This document shows, in pieces, positions 40,837 through 51,489 of a stretch of DNA of 64,000 nt. Each line of letters starts with the position of its first letter. The first letter of the stretch is position 1. Both the position numbers and the translations under genes were made by a program. The notes below the pieces were generated by a model, which had not been told where the DNA came from, did no database searches, and saw nothing but the letters and a program-made list of their open reading frames with translations. This DNA is from Nitrospira sp. (GTDB lineage: Bacteria; Nitrospirota; Nitrospiria; Nitrospirales; Nitrospiraceae), in contig SWDO01000017.1 of NCBI GenBank assembly GCA_005116895.1, positions 15,626 through 79,625 on the forward strand. The letters are read 5' to 3'.

Positions 40837-42204
40837 CTATGCCTTCCCTATCTTTGCTAACCCTGAGAAGTAATGAGCGAATGTCTTCATCCCCCCTGAA
40901 GCCTGACCCCAATCGTAATATTCGTTGGGAGCATGATATCCATGCTCAGGCAGGCTTAAGCCTATGAAGAGGATTGGTACCTTCCAGGTTTTCTGCATGG
41001 TAACCACCGCACCGATTGATCCTCCTTCTCGCACAAATGCGGGATCTTTACCAAACCCTGCCTTTACAGCACGTTTCACGCAATCCACATATGATCCTTC
41101 GAAACTGCCCTTGAATGGATGGAGCATGCCCTCCTTCTCCACCTTCACATCTGGATTCACCTTCGCCACATGCTTCTTCAACAGAGCAAACACTCTTTCC
41201 GGTACCTGATCTGGAACGAGCCGCATACTGACCTTGAGCTCGGCATGACCAGGCACAACGGTCTTCACCCCCTGTCCATGGTATCCCCCACTAAGGCCAT
41301 GGATTTCAAAGGTCGGAGATGCCCAAATCCGTCGCATGACATCGGCGGGATCCTGCACGCGAAGCGATCGAAATCCGTAGGCTTTCTTGAAACGTTCTAC
41401 TTCAAAACCAGACTTCAGGAAATCCTTGATCTCAGTGGTCGTGGGCTTAACCACATCGTCATAGAAACCAGGAATTTTTACCCTGCCGGTCCTCGCCTCA
41501 ACACAGCTATTCGCCACCTCCATCAACTCAGCCAGCGGGTTACGAGCAGCTCCTCCAGTTACACCCGAATGTGCATCGTTCTCCCCTGTGCGCAAAATCA
41601 GCCGTGCGCCGAGCAGGCCGCGCAAGCCGTATGGCACCGCAGGCCGCCCCTTGGCAATCCAGATCGTATCCGACACTACCACGGAATCCGGTCGTGGGAT
41701 CGCACTGTGGTTTCTCAGCCCTGCGGCAAAGTGGGGACTTCCAATCTCTTCTTCGAGTTCCCACAAGAATCGGATGTTGATAGGCCAACCTTGCTCGATC
41801 GCATATTGAGCGCCAAACATCGCCGTGAGAGCCGGGCCCTTGTCATCGGTGGCTCCTCGCCCCCGATACATCCCGTGTTCATTTGTAAAGGCAAACGGCG
41901 CCTGCCTCCATTCCGGCTCCTGCGCCGGCTGCACGTCCAGATGATTGTAGATTGTGACGGTCGGATACTCAGGCCCTGCCATCCACCCGCCGGAAACGAT
42001 GGGATACCCACCGGTTTCAACCACGTGAACCTTGGCATTCATCCCGACCAAATACTGCTTCGCAAGGTCAGCCATACGTCGCATATCGCCTGCGCGGGAT
42101 GAATCCATACTGATCGACGGCACCTCCACCATCTGCCCCAAGAGATCCTCAAACTTCGACCGTGATTCCTTGACAAAGATCCTCAGTTGCCGCTCATTGA
42201 CCAT
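40837..42204 (-). CDS. M20 family dipeptidase
   Basis: YNHLDVQPAQEPEWRQAPF, GRGATDDKGPALTAM, LWELEEEIGSPHF. Confidence 0.93.
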   Translation of the reverse strand: MVNERQLRIFVKESRSKFEDLLGQMVEVPSISMDSSRAGDMRRMADLAKQYLVGMNAKVHVVETGGYPIVSGGWMAGPEYPTVTIYNHLDVQPAQEPEWRQAPFAFTNEHGMYRGRGATDDKGPALTAMFGAQYAIEQGWPINIRFLWELEEEIGSPHFAAGLRNHSAIPRPDSVVVSDTIWIAKGRPAVPYGLRGLLGARLILRTGENDAHSGVTGGAARNPLAELMEVANSCVEARTGRVKIPGFYDDVVKPTTTEIKDFLKSGFEVERFKKAYGFRSLRVQDPADVMRRIWASPTFEIHGLSGGYHGQGVKTVVPGHAELKVSMRLVPDQVPERVFALLKKHVAKVNPDVKVEKEGMLHPFKGSFEGSYVDCVKRAVKAGFGKDPAFVREGGSIGAVVTMQKTWKVPILFIGLSLPEHGYHAPNEYYDWGQASGGMKTFAHYFSGLAKIGKA

Positions 42205-42289
42205 ACGAGTGATCCTCCTTGATGAAAAGACGGGGAATTATAGCGATCATGTCTCGCAAGAGAAAGCAGCCTCGGGTTCTAAGCTCAGA

Positions 42290-42784
42290 ATGATGATAAA
42301 ATGCCTTTCACCCAGCATGACCACTTCGGCACGAATCATCGCTTCTCTCGTCATTGCGCTGCTCACACTTCTCGGAGCAGACACACCGATACCGGTATGG
42401 GCAGAGGAACCGACCAGCATCCAAGCCATACTCGAAGAACCGCGAGACTATCACCTTCGGCATGTCACCTTGCGAGGCATTGCGCGGGATGTGCACCCCC
42501 TGGAGCCCTACCCGATTGCCAATGGAGATAATTGTTATGGGGCGTACTTGTTCCGTCTTGAGGACGATGAGGCGACGATTCCAGTGGCCGTGTTAGGCAT
42601 TTGTGGTAGACCAGTTGTCCGCGATCCGGACGTCGAAGATGGAGATCGAGTCGAAGTCAGCGCCACGATTCAGGCACCGAGTCATGGAGGACACTATCTC
42701 AGTTTCAAAGGATTGAAAGCGGTGACCGAACAAGAGCGTGTGGTACAGGCAGTCGCCGATCGCATTCTTCCAATCGTTGAGTAA
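42290..42784 (+). CDS. hypothetical exported protein (OB-fold-like)
   Basis: Signal peptide ARIIASLVIALLTLLGADTPIPVWA; start downstream of the ORF-track start at 42032. Confidence 0.6.
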   Translation: MMIKCLSPSMTTSARIIASLVIALLTLLGADTPIPVWAEEPTSIQAILEEPRDYHLRHVTLRGIARDVHPLEPYPIANGDNCYGAYLFRLEDDEATIPVAVLGICGRPVVRDPDVEDGDRVEVSATIQAPSHGGHYLSFKGLKAVTEQERVVQAVADRILPIVE

Positions 42785-42864
42785 CCACCTCAGCAGCCGA
42801 CCATGGTACCAATACACGTCAACTCCACCATTTCAATGAACCGACCGAAGGAGTAGTAAACGAA

Positions 42865-43599
42865 GTGATGGTTCAACTACTTACAATTGTGGCATCGTTC
42901 ATAGTGGCGCTGTCGGCCGGCTGTGCGAGCAGCCAAGGGTTCGATCGAACGGCGATGAACGAAGCCCTGCATGTCGAGCCTACCCCAATCCCTGAGAGTC
43001 AGTCCCTCGCGAGCCAGAACGTTCACCTTCCCACACCCGTTCGGCTCGGTATCTTTTTCGTAAGTCACGATTTTCCACACAGGCAGTCCATCCGAAAGGT
43101 GGAGTGGCTGGCCAGGGATAGAGAGCAACTACTCCGCGAGCTATCTCCACTCCAAGATACGCATGTCCTCCAGGATGCATTTGTGCTGATGGATGCCACT
43201 CTGCGAGGTGAAGATATTCGCGGGATCCGTCAGGCTGGTGCTCGATATGGAGCCGATGTGGTCTTGATCGTCGACGGAGTTGCGGCCGTTGATCGATACA
43301 ACAACCGCTTTGCCTGGTTGTATCCGACCTTACTCGGTGCCTATCTCGCCCCCGGCACTGAAAGCGACGCACTCGTCATGGTCACCGGAGGCTTGTGGGC
43401 TGTACGCTCCGAATGGCACGCACCGATGCAGACAGTTGAAGGAACATCGACCCTGGTCGGATCGGCGGTCTTAGTCGAAGATATCGCTGCGCTGCAAGAG
43501 GCGAAGAAACACGTCATCCGAGCACTCGGCCAACGCATCGTCGATCGGTTCCCATACTGGATACAGGAGCTCCCCCCTCCTGCCCCCCACTCACGGTGA
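42865..43599 (+). CDS. hypothetical lipoprotein
   Basis: Lipobox FIVALSAGCAS. Confidence 0.6.
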   Translation: MMVQLLTIVASFIVALSAGCASSQGFDRTAMNEALHVEPTPIPESQSLASQNVHLPTPVRLGIFFVSHDFPHRQSIRKVEWLARDREQLLRELSPLQDTHVLQDAFVLMDATLRGEDIRGIRQAGARYGADVVLIVDGVAAVDRYNNRFAWLYPTLLGAYLAPGTESDALVMVTGGLWAVRSEWHAPMQTVEGTSTLVGSAVLVEDIAALQEAKKHVIRALGQRIVDRFPYWIQELPPPAPHSR

Positions 43600-44820
43600 G
43601 TCGAAGCTCACGAGCACTCCCAACAAGAGCAGATGCTGCCCCGGCGTAAGGCCTGCGACACCTGGGCGGAGATCACCATTCTTGAAAAACCCACCTTCCA
43701 CCCCAGTTGAGTCATCATAACGATATTCTGCTCGCACTACCATGTTGGTCCATTTATATGGAACCGTGTACTCGACAGTAGAAGTGATCGCCTTCACAAA
43801 CTGCTCCGCACCGGTCCACCGACCGTTCCGATCCCAGTAGAACTCGGGCCGTAACGCCACAGCCCACGGGCCAGTGATATGCCATCTCACGACCATATTG
43901 CCACCCATGACAAAGGTGCGTGGACTGCCAGGCTGGCCGGCAATGCTCTCGGTTCCGATATCGAAGGACGCTGCGATCAGCACCTCATCTCCTTTCCATT
44001 CCAATATATGATTTCCATACAGACGCCAGAACTCCAAGGAGGTCTGTGTCTGGTCTGGTCCTCCGTAGAAGGTTTGAGTGAGGGTGAGCCGTGGCGTGGC
44101 CTTCCAGATCCATCTTCCCCCATAGCTGGGGAGATCGTTCGGGTGCGCCAGATGATAGTAACTATTCACCACAAAGGCGGAGACGGTGAGATCCTCGCTC
44201 ACGGGATACTGCGCATGCACCCCGAACATCATGTAGGGCGTATTGTCCGCAATCCATGATCGCGTATAGTTGACGTTGTCTTTGGCATAGAGCGATTCAT
44301 ACCCCATCAGGCTGTTGAACAAACCCGCAGTGATCGTCAGCCCGTTGCCGACTGGGGCTAGGTACGACATGTTTGCGCGATGAATGTGTCGGAGCACATC
44401 TGAACCATCGACCCGCCTTTCCCCAACCAAGAATGCGAACTCTTCCGAATCCCGCCCGCCTTGGAAGCCAAGTTCCATACCCCAGCGTGAAGATTCTTTG
44501 GCATCCTTGCGCACATAGGCCAGCCCCATGTTCGGAGAGAGATGATTGTGATGCGAAGCTGTGGCACGATTGCGCCAGAGTTGGTTATCGGGAAAGTTAA
44601 AATTACCGATATACCCAACATCCACGTAAGCCCCATAGTGCCAGTCGGTTGCGACAGAGCCACTCGGGCTGGCGGAATCGGGCATAGGTGGAGCTTTCTC
44701 CTCCAATCGCTGACCTAGACCTTGAGCGTTGCATACAGAGACTGTCGCGACTAGCCCCCATGAGATCAATGTCCAACCAACACCATTGCGCCAACTGCGC
44801 CCATGATTCCTGGTCATCAT
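43591..44820 (-). CDS. outer-membrane beta-barrel porin (BBP2-like)
   Basis: DWHYGAYVDVGYIGNFNFPDNQLWRNR..., C-terminal beta strand LLLLGVLVSFDSP; next to kdp regulatory genes. Confidence 0.75.
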   Translation of the reverse strand: MMTRNHGRSWRNGVGWTLISWGLVATVSVCNAQGLGQRLEEKAPPMPDSASPSGSVATDWHYGAYVDVGYIGNFNFPDNQLWRNRATASHHNHLSPNMGLAYVRKDAKESSRWGMELGFQGGRDSEEFAFLVGERRVDGSDVLRHIHRANMSYLAPVGNGLTITAGLFNSLMGYESLYAKDNVNYTRSWIADNTPYMMFGVHAQYPVSEDLTVSAFVVNSYYHLAHPNDLPSYGGRWIWKATPRLTLTQTFYGGPDQTQTSLEFWRLYGNHILEWKGDEVLIAASFDIGTESIAGQPGSPRTFVMGGNMVVRWHITGPWAVALRPEFYWDRNGRWTGAEQFVKAITSTVEYTVPYKWTNMVVRAEYRYDDSTGVEGGFFKNGDLRPGVAGLTPGQHLLLLGVLVSFDSP

Positions 44821-44976
44821 ATTGATCGTTGACGGATGCGCAATGCCCGCTCGCATCAATGCAGTTTCCCCACTGCTGAGAGCCAACTCACACTGACAAA
44901 CTATACTTCGTCAGATATCAAAACGGGATAAAAACCAATGCCATGACAGTGAGTGCGACATAAAGACAGGAGTAGA

Positions 44977-45678
44977 TTATTCTGTCCGAAGTCGATAGCC
45001 AACTCCCAGTTCTGTCACAAGATAGCGGGGATGAGCGGGGTTTTTCTCCAGTTTGTTCCGCAACTGTCGCATGTAGACTCGTAGATAATGTCCTTCGTCT
45101 ACATGAAGCGGCCCCCAGACCTCTTTTAGCAGCTGACGGTGAGTCAGCACTTTGCCGGCATACCGGATCAACGTTGTGAGGAGTTTATACTCGATCGGTG
45201 TAAGATGAATTTCCTTCCCTGAGACAAACACCTGCCGCCGTCCGAGATCCACCTTCAGATCGCCAAGATCACCCAGCGTAAACACCGAATCGCCGCCATC
45301 AGCAGGTCGGGACGTATGACGAAGCGCCGCTCGCATCCGTGCAAGGAGTTCGTTGACCCCGAACGGTTTTGTCACATAATCGTCGGCACCGAGGTCGAGT
45401 GCCGCTACTTTGACCTGTTCCTGGTCTCGAGCCGACAGCACGATGATGGGGGTGGTGGTCCATTCCCGCACCTGCCGAATGACCTCGCTCCCCTCTAGAT
45501 CCGGCAAACCGAGATCCAGCAGAATAAGGTCAGGATTTCTTGCTTGAGCTTCGGCAAGGCCATCCCGCCCCGTCGTCGCCTCGTACAATCGAAAGCCATG
45601 GACAGGTAGTGTCGTCCGCAGGAAGCGGCGAATCTCCGGTTCATCTTCAATGAGGAGTATCGTGGCTTCCTGTGACAT
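44977..45678 (-). CDS. kdpE: KDP operon response regulator KdpE
   Basis: OmpR-type regulator, LLIEDEPEIRRFLRTTL; LTPIEYKLLTTLIRYAGKVLTHRQLLKEVWGP; adjacent to kdpD. Confidence 0.93.
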   Translation of the reverse strand: MSQEATILLIEDEPEIRRFLRTTLPVHGFRLYEATTGRDGLAEAQARNPDLILLDLGLPDLEGSEVIRQVREWTTTPIIVLSARDQEQVKVAALDLGADDYVTKPFGVNELLARMRAALRHTSRPADGGDSVFTLGDLGDLKVDLGRRQVFVSGKEIHLTPIEYKLLTTLIRYAGKVLTHRQLLKEVWGPLHVDEGHYLRVYMRQLRNKLEKNPAHPRYLVTELGVGYRLRTE

Positions 45679-45696
45679 ATGGCAATACGGTCTTGA

Positions 45697-48414
45697 TCAC
45701 TGCTCTTCGATGGAAAAGGATTGGCCGTGTTGAGTCTCCGCCTCCAGAGACGGCTGCTGATCCGGCAACGGAATCGAGAAGCGAAAGAGGGCGCCCCCAC
45801 CGGAGCGATTCTCAGCCCAAATACGGCCGCCATGCGCTTCCACGATACCGCGACAAATCGTCAACCCGAGCCCAACCCCTCCCTCTCGCGCAAGACTACC
45901 GCGATAGAATTTATCAAAGATACGGGACTCATCCCCAACTGGAATACCCGGTCCTCTATCTGCGACCTCCACGATCACGTCGCGATCGCTCGCTGATGCG
46001 GACAGATCAATCGGGCCTCCCGAAGGCGCATACTTCACGGCATTCTCCACCAGGTTGATGACCACTTGTTCCAGCAGCACTCCATCGACTAACACCAGCG
46101 GCAGATCGGCTGGAAACGCCGTGTTGACGGTATGCTCGCGCAACCGTCCCTCCAGTCTGGCCAAGGCTGCACCGACAACCTCATCTAGAGAATGCCACTC
46201 TTTACTGAGCTGTATGGCTCCCGCTTCAAGACGCATCATATCGAGAAGGTTCTTCAGTAAACGATCAAGACGATCAGCCTCTCGATAAATGGACCGAGAG
46301 AGCTCGCGCCGAGCGGCGGGGTCGAGTACCCTCTGCTCTTCCGCCAAACTACTGGCAGCGCCGGTGATGGTAGCCAGCGGGGTCCTCAGGTCGTGAGACA
46401 CCGAGCTGAGAATAGCATTCCGCATGCGCTCCGTTTCGGCGCGCACGTGGGCGTGCTGCGCCTCCTCCGACAGGCGCGTCCGCTCAATCGCCAGCGCCAC
46501 CTGATTCACCAGAGATTCGAGCAAGTGCAGTTGCTCGGGGTCCAGCAAGAGTCCCGGGTCCTTCGGCCGGACTGCGACTACCCCGATCGCGCCGGATGAT
46601 CCGACCAAGGGCAAGTACAGAGCGCTGGCCCCCGGCAGCGTATCCGTCCCAAGTCCGGCTCGCTCACTGTGATCGAATGCCCATTGAGCCACACCCGCTT
46701 CCTTTGGGTCCAACTCAAAAAACAGGAGTTCCCCGCGTTGCAGTTGCACCCGCTTGTCCACATCCGCCAGGAAGATGGCAACTTGAGCATCAAACACCTC
46801 ACGGAGATGCTTGGCCGCAAGTTGCGCCAGCAGGCCGGTTCCACGATGCATGGCGAGGTCGCGGCTCATGGCATAGAGCACTCCCGTGCGTCTTTCTCGG
46901 TAACGGGCCAGCTCGGCTTGCTGGTGTAGACGCACGGCCAGATTGCCGATGACCAAGGCAACCACGAGCATGACGCCGAAGGTCAATAGGTATTGAATAT
47001 CGGAGACGGCAAAGGAGAGGTAGGGCGGCACGAAGAAGAAATCGAAAGCCGCCACGCTCACAATCGAAGCCATCGCCGACGGCCCACGCCCAAAACGAAT
47101 CGCAATGACAATCACGGCAATGAGATACATCATGATCAAATTCGCCGCCGCGAAATAGGGGAACATCAGCCAAGCGACTGCCGTCGCTGTCAACACTCCT
47201 GCCAAGGCGTAGGCATATCCTGAGGCATCGTTGGTACTTCGGAGAGTGCGACGTATCAGCGGCTGCCCTTCGCCTGCCTCTCCCGTGATGACATAGATAT
47301 CCATCTCTCCGCTTTGATGGACGAGGTCCGAGACAACCGACCCAAACACCCATTCCTTCCACCGAGACCTGACTGGTTTCCCGACAATAATTTTTGTGGC
47401 ATTGCGGCTGCGTGCATAGCTCAAAATCTCTTGGGCGACGTTCTCGCCGGTGAGCGTGACGGTTTCGGCCCCTAACTGTTCTGCCAGTCTCAGTGTTTGT
47501 ACCAGGCGATCTCGTTCGGTTTGCGGCAAGCCAAGATGCCGTGGAAGCTGCACATAGACCGCGATCCACTTGGCATGGAGATCCGCCGCCATCTGGCGGG
47601 CAGCCCTGATCAAGCGTGAGCCACGAGGTTTCATATTCACGCAGACCATGATAGTTTCCGCCGCCGGCCAGGTTCGGACCACTGCGTGGTCGCGCCGGTA
47701 GACCTCCATCTGCTGATCGACCCGCTCGGCCGTGCGGCGCAACGCGAGTTCTCGAAGCGCGATGAGATTGCCTTTGGCAAAGAAATTTTGAATCGCATGT
47801 TGGATCTGTTCCGGGACATAGACCTTCCCGTCTTTGAGCCGCTGAAGAAGATCGTCAGGCGGGAGGTCGATAAGTTCGACGTCATCTGCCCGTTCGAGCA
47901 CGGAATCCGGGACGGTCTCACGCACCCGCACGCCGGTAATCTGCGTGACCACATCATTCAAACTTTCCAAGTGCTGCACATTCACGGTGGTATAGACCGT
48001 AATACCGGCCTTGAGTAATTCCTGAACATCCTGCCACCGCTTGGCATGACGCTGACCCGGGGCGTTGGTGTGTGCCAATTCGTCGATGAGGATGATAGTG
48101 GGGTGTCGCGCGAGGGCCGCGTCGAGATCGAATTCTTGCAGCATTGCACCACGGTAGCCGACAACGCAGCGCGGGAGGACCTCAAGTCCGTCCACCAACG
48201 CCTCGGTTTCAGCTCGGCCATGAGTCTCAACGACGCCGATAGCGACATCGACACCGTCACGCAGCTGCTCATGTGCCGCTTCGAGCATGGCGTACGTCTT
48301 CCCAACGCCGGGATTGGCGCCGAAGAAGATCTTGAGTTTGCCTTCGGCTTTGCGAGTTTCCTCCGCCTGCACACGTTTCAGCAGCGCATCCGGATCTGGT
48401 CGTGATTGGCTCAT
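45697..48414 (-). CDS. kdpD: osmosensitive K+ channel sensor histidine kinase KdpD
   Basis: [26 protein letters not shown] domain, DUF4118 TM region, HK domain [18 protein letters not shown]. Confidence 0.96.
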   Translation of the reverse strand: MSQSRPDPDALLKRVQAEETRKAEGKLKIFFGANPGVGKTYAMLEAAHEQLRDGVDVAIGVVETHGRAETEALVDGLEVLPRCVVGYRGAMLQEFDLDAALARHPTIILIDELAHTNAPGQRHAKRWQDVQELLKAGITVYTTVNVQHLESLNDVVTQITGVRVRETVPDSVLERADDVELIDLPPDDLLQRLKDGKVYVPEQIQHAIQNFFAKGNLIALRELALRRTAERVDQQMEVYRRDHAVVRTWPAAETIMVCVNMKPRGSRLIRAARQMAADLHAKWIAVYVQLPRHLGLPQTERDRLVQTLRLAEQLGAETVTLTGENVAQEILSYARSRNATKIIVGKPVRSRWKEWVFGSVVSDLVHQSGEMDIYVITGEAGEGQPLIRRTLRSTNDASGYAYALAGVLTATAVAWLMFPYFAAANLIMMYLIAVIVIAIRFGRGPSAMASIVSVAAFDFFFVPPYLSFAVSDIQYLLTFGVMLVVALVIGNLAVRLHQQAELARYRERRTGVLYAMSRDLAMHRGTGLLAQLAAKHLREVFDAQVAIFLADVDKRVQLQRGELLFFELDPKEAGVAQWAFDHSERAGLGTDTLPGASALYLPLVGSSGAIGVVAVRPKDPGLLLDPEQLHLLESLVNQVALAIERTRLSEEAQHAHVRAETERMRNAILSSVSHDLRTPLATITGAASSLAEEQRVLDPAARRELSRSIYREADRLDRLLKNLLDMMRLEAGAIQLSKEWHSLDEVVGAALARLEGRLREHTVNTAFPADLPLVLVDGVLLEQVVINLVENAVKYAPSGGPIDLSASASDRDVIVEVADRGPGIPVGDESRIFDKFYRGSLAREGGVGLGLTICRGIVEAHGGRIWAENRSGGGALFRFSIPLPDQQPSLEAETQHGQSFSIEEQ

Positions 48415-48587
48415 GCAAGCAGTTTCCCGCGTTAGGTTGCGCGCAAAATTGAAGACAACTTCGTGAACGGCGCTTGAATTCTAGGATAGGCCCGGAAGAG
48501 CGTCAACGGCACGATCGACCGTACAAGGGCTACGGGTGGTTTAGCGAATGCTTCCACTGATGACCACCCGACATAGAGGCTCTGAAA

Positions 48588-49160
48588 CTAATGCCTCTCG
48601 TCCAGAGCGAGATTCAGCAAAAGAACATTGACTCGTGGTTCTCCAAGAACACCGAGCTGGCGACCCTCTGTGTGTTGCACCACGAGGTCTCGCACCACGG
48701 CTGCATCGAGCCCTCGAGCACGCGCTACTCTTCTGATTTGGTACTGAGCAGCCGCCGGGCTGATGTGAGGATCCAGCCCGCTGCCTGATGAAGTCACGAG
48801 GTCAATAGGGACAAGCGCATCGTTACCCGGATCAGCGGCCCGCAATGCGACCACTCTCGCTTTAACCCCATCGATCAACACCTGGTTGGTCGGTCCGAGG
48901 TTTGATCCCCCGGATGCAGCGGCGTTGTAGGGAAACGGCGCGGTCGCCGAGGGCCGACTCCAGAAATACTCCGGTTTGTCAAAATACTGTCCGATCAACG
49001 TGGACCCAACCACTTTGCCTTCGCGCACGATCAAGCTGCCGTTCGCCTGGTCTGGGAAAAGCACGCGGGCCAGCCCTGTGACCGCCAGCGGATAGACTAG
49101 GCCAGTCAAGACAGTCATAAGTAAGAGCATGGTCAGAGCAGGTCTTAGGTGGTCCTTCAT
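48588..49160 (-). CDS. kdpC: potassium-transporting ATPase subunit C
   Basis: [71 protein letters not shown]; full length. Confidence 0.95.
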   Translation of the reverse strand: MKDHLRPALTMLLLMTVLTGLVYPLAVTGLARVLFPDQANGSLIVREGKVVGSTLIGQYFDKPEYFWSRPSATAPFPYNAAASGGSNLGPTNQVLIDGVKARVVALRAADPGNDALVPIDLVTSSGSGLDPHISPAAAQYQIRRVARARGLDAAVVRDLVVQHTEGRQLGVLGEPRVNVLLLNLALDERH

Positions 49161-49328
49161 GTCTCTCCTCGCGTCCTAATCGTTATCTCAGTCAAACAAG
49201 ATGCAAAGAGACGCCTTCCTCGCCCGCTATCATTACCACCGCCCACACTTGGGATTGTCACCGATGCGACCACCACTTCAGACACCCACGACACAGGAGG
49301 AAGGACTGTCGGATATTTACGGAGAATA

Positions 49329-49667
49329 ATGCGGGCAGTTGACATTTCATTGCCGGTAGCCGAAACAGTGATACTGACAGAAGACACGCTCACCGTAGAG
49401 CTGAGCGATGGGCGGAGCTTGTCCGTGCCACTTGCTTGGTTTCCCCGCCTGGTTCATGCCTCAACCGTAGAACGCAAAAACTGGCGATTGATCGGCAGAG
49501 GGCACGGGATTCACTGGGACAAGCTCGACGAGGACATCAGTATCGAAGGCCTTCTTGCAGGCAGACCGTCCGGTGAAAGCCAAGCGTCGTTTAAGAAGTG
49601 GCTCTTAGCTCGCGGGTCCAGTAGGACACGAAGCTCTGTTCGACGTACGAGGAATCGTCGTCATTAG
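49329..49667 (+). CDS. DUF2442 domain protein
   Basis: DTLTVELSDGRSLSVPLAWFPRLVHASTVERKNWRLIGRGHGIHWDKLDEDISIEGLLAG. Confidence 0.85.
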   Translation: MRAVDISLPVAETVILTEDTLTVELSDGRSLSVPLAWFPRLVHASTVERKNWRLIGRGHGIHWDKLDEDISIEGLLAGRPSGESQASFKKWLLARGSSRTRSSVRRTRNRRH

Positions 49668-49857
49668 CGATGCATCAAGCCTTCCCTTGCCAGCTGGATT
49701 CGTTCATCTTGCAGGCAACTGTACAGTTCTTTTGAACCGGTAGAACATCCTTGTATGGTCTTGCAAGCCAATACTCCTGTCGCCGCGACCGGCAACAGAT
49801 TGCCGACAGCACGATTGAGATCACCATCTGGATCATCACAACTCTCTCGTCACCATT

Positions 49858-50082
49858 TCAAAGCCACATCCCGCTCGAACTTCCGTTAGAAAACCAGCCT
49901 GTCCCTATTTTCCTCTCCTTGTAGTAGTGCATGACCATCGTTATTGCGGTCTTGTTTCCTGTCAGTTCGTCAACCGAGAGGCCAGCGAGTTCGTCGGTAG
50001 ATAGACCCAGAATCTGGCGATCCCGTGCACTGCCCTGTTGCCGCGATTCCGGGTGTGGTGGCAGTGTGGGGTCTGTAGTCAT
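49858..50082 (-). CDS. hypothetical small protein
   Basis: ORF beginning about 44 bp beyond the attC core GTTAGGC on the minus strand. Confidence 0.45.
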   Translation of the reverse strand: MTTDPTLPPHPESRQQGSARDRQILGLSTDELAGLSVDELTGNKTAITMVMHYYKERKIGTGWFSNGSSSGMWL

Positions 50083-50125
50083 GTTCTCCCTCGGGCTATG
50101 GCTGACGCAGCAGTGTATTCATGCC

Positions 50126-50223
50126 GCCTAACGTTCGCGGCTCACTTGCGGCGGCCGTAAGCGAGCGCGTCAAGTTGTCCGGATCCTACCGCGGCCGCCG
50201 TCAAGTGCAGCCGCTTGTTAGAC
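50126..50223 (-). other. integron attC recombination site
   Basis: Minus strand GTCTAACAAGCGGCTGCACTTGACGGCGGCCG...CGGCCGCCGCAAGTGAGCCGCGAACGTTAGGC: RYYYAAC/GTTRRRY ends and long imperfect palindrome with unpaired bases. Confidence 0.9.
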
Positions 50224-50939
50224 CGCCGACGTCTCGCCACCAGACTGAATGCGGACGAAGTTTACAATGGCGTTGTCGACGGCCTTTGGTGGCGTGACTT
50301 GATTCGCGCGCTGCTCCTGCTGAAAGAGCGCGGGGTCGATCCGGTCAGCAAGACCCTTCACTTGAAGACATATCGACTGAAACAAGTCGAACTGGGCGTC
50401 GAGGCCAGCAGGCAACATGATTGTCCGGTACTTGCCCTTGGCGTTGCGCCACTCCTTGAGAGACTGCGTAAAGAACCGGACGGTGTACTGGCGATCAATA
50501 GGCGGAATCAGCTGCGGCAGCAAGTGGTACAGCGCCTTCGAGTTCACGACGATGGTCGCCTCCGACTTCGACAGGTGGAGCTTCCGATAGCAGGCCGACA
50601 GCGCCCGCACTGCATTTGAATATTCCTCCCCGCTGAGGCCGAGGATGGTGACGCCCTTGAGCGTCATCAAATCCGCCCTGCAGTCTCTGAGTGACTCGCG
50701 GAATACGTCCCAGTCCGTCAACTTCGTCTTGGTTGTTGTCGCGTCACCCATCCGGTGCATTCCCCACGCTGTGAGCGTTGCGTACAGCATTTCGAGATGG
50801 CGATCGGAAAGAAAGGCCTCTTCGCCGGCACGGATGCACTCCCTGTGGAAATACACACAGGGGCCACCGAACGCCCGGAACTGCTCGTAGGCGTCGCGGA
50901 AGTAACGGTGCTGTTCGGAAAGAAAGGCAGCCGTGTTCA
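50218..50939 (-). CDS. cassette-encoded hypothetical protein
   Basis: ORF MNTAAFLSEQHRYFRDAYEQFRAFGG...; start shortly after GTTAGACC core, stop codon inside the attC as in mobile gene cassettes. Confidence 0.8.
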
Positions 50940-50976
50940 TTTGTTGGCTCGGTGCGTCACTCGGCGGTCTAACATT

Positions 50977-50997
50977 GATTATACAGTCTGTATAATC
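50977..50997. promoter_or_regulatory. perfect 21-bp palindrome (10-bp arms, 1-nt centre)
   Basis: GATTATACAG-T-CTGTATAATC, 3 bp beyond the 5' cassette boundary core. Confidence 0.6.
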
Positions 50998-51285
50998 CAC
51001 CCGACACAGACAGCGTCTTTCCGTATAAGCGGTTTCCACTTTCCCCGGAACCTGAACGAATCGTACAAATCGTATAGTAGGCGTTGTGAGAGGGCACGAG
51101 CAAGGTTCCTCCTGAAGAAGAGATGATCAGAAAGTGACGGGAAGTCCGTCCGTGTAGGGTAAAGGAGAACTTCAGTTGAAGGATGTGGTCGTTGCTAAGG
51201 GGTCGCGTGGGAAGCTGAAGCAGCTTCTCTGTGCCATACACGAAACACGATCCGATCCCCAAGCGTGCTTCTTACGCCTGGAAAT

Positions 51286-51489
51286 TCACGACCCGGTTGT
51301 CTGGAACTCGACCTTATGTGCTTCAGTGACCCGTTTCGAGGCATCAAGAATTTCCAGCGACACTAGGTTGCCTGCGGCATCATAGTCCAGAACAACCCCA
51401 GGTTTATCCTCGTCACTTTCGACGATTGGCGTGTTGTCTTTGAGAATCACGCTGAGCGTGTCCGTCGTTTCATCATATGATACTTTCAT
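51286..51489 (-). CDS. DUF2283 domain protein (putative antitoxin-like partner)
   Basis: MKVSYDETTDTLSVILKDNTPIVESDEDKPGVVLDYDAAGNLVSLEILDAS. Confidence 0.9.
   Translation of the reverse strand: MKVSYDETTDTLSVILKDNTPIVESDEDKPGVVLDYDAAGNLVSLEILDASKRVTEAHKVEFQTTGS

Noticed and set aside
41119-42102. 327-aa + ORF antisense to the M20 dipeptidase
   Set aside because: Antisense shadow ORF without domains; the M20 gene is complete.
46799-47569. 256-aa minus ORF inside kdpD
   Set aside because: Alternate-frame translation of the KdpD TM/USP region.
49157-49393. Minus-strand ORF upstream of kdpC as a kdpB remnant
   Set aside because: Frame ending just before kdpC gives a short segment ending LHLV* but no convincing KdpB residues further upstream.
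50977-50997. LexA box for the cassette-edge palindrome
   Set aside because: LexA sites have CTGT-N8-ACAG; this has ACAG-T-CTGT orientation.
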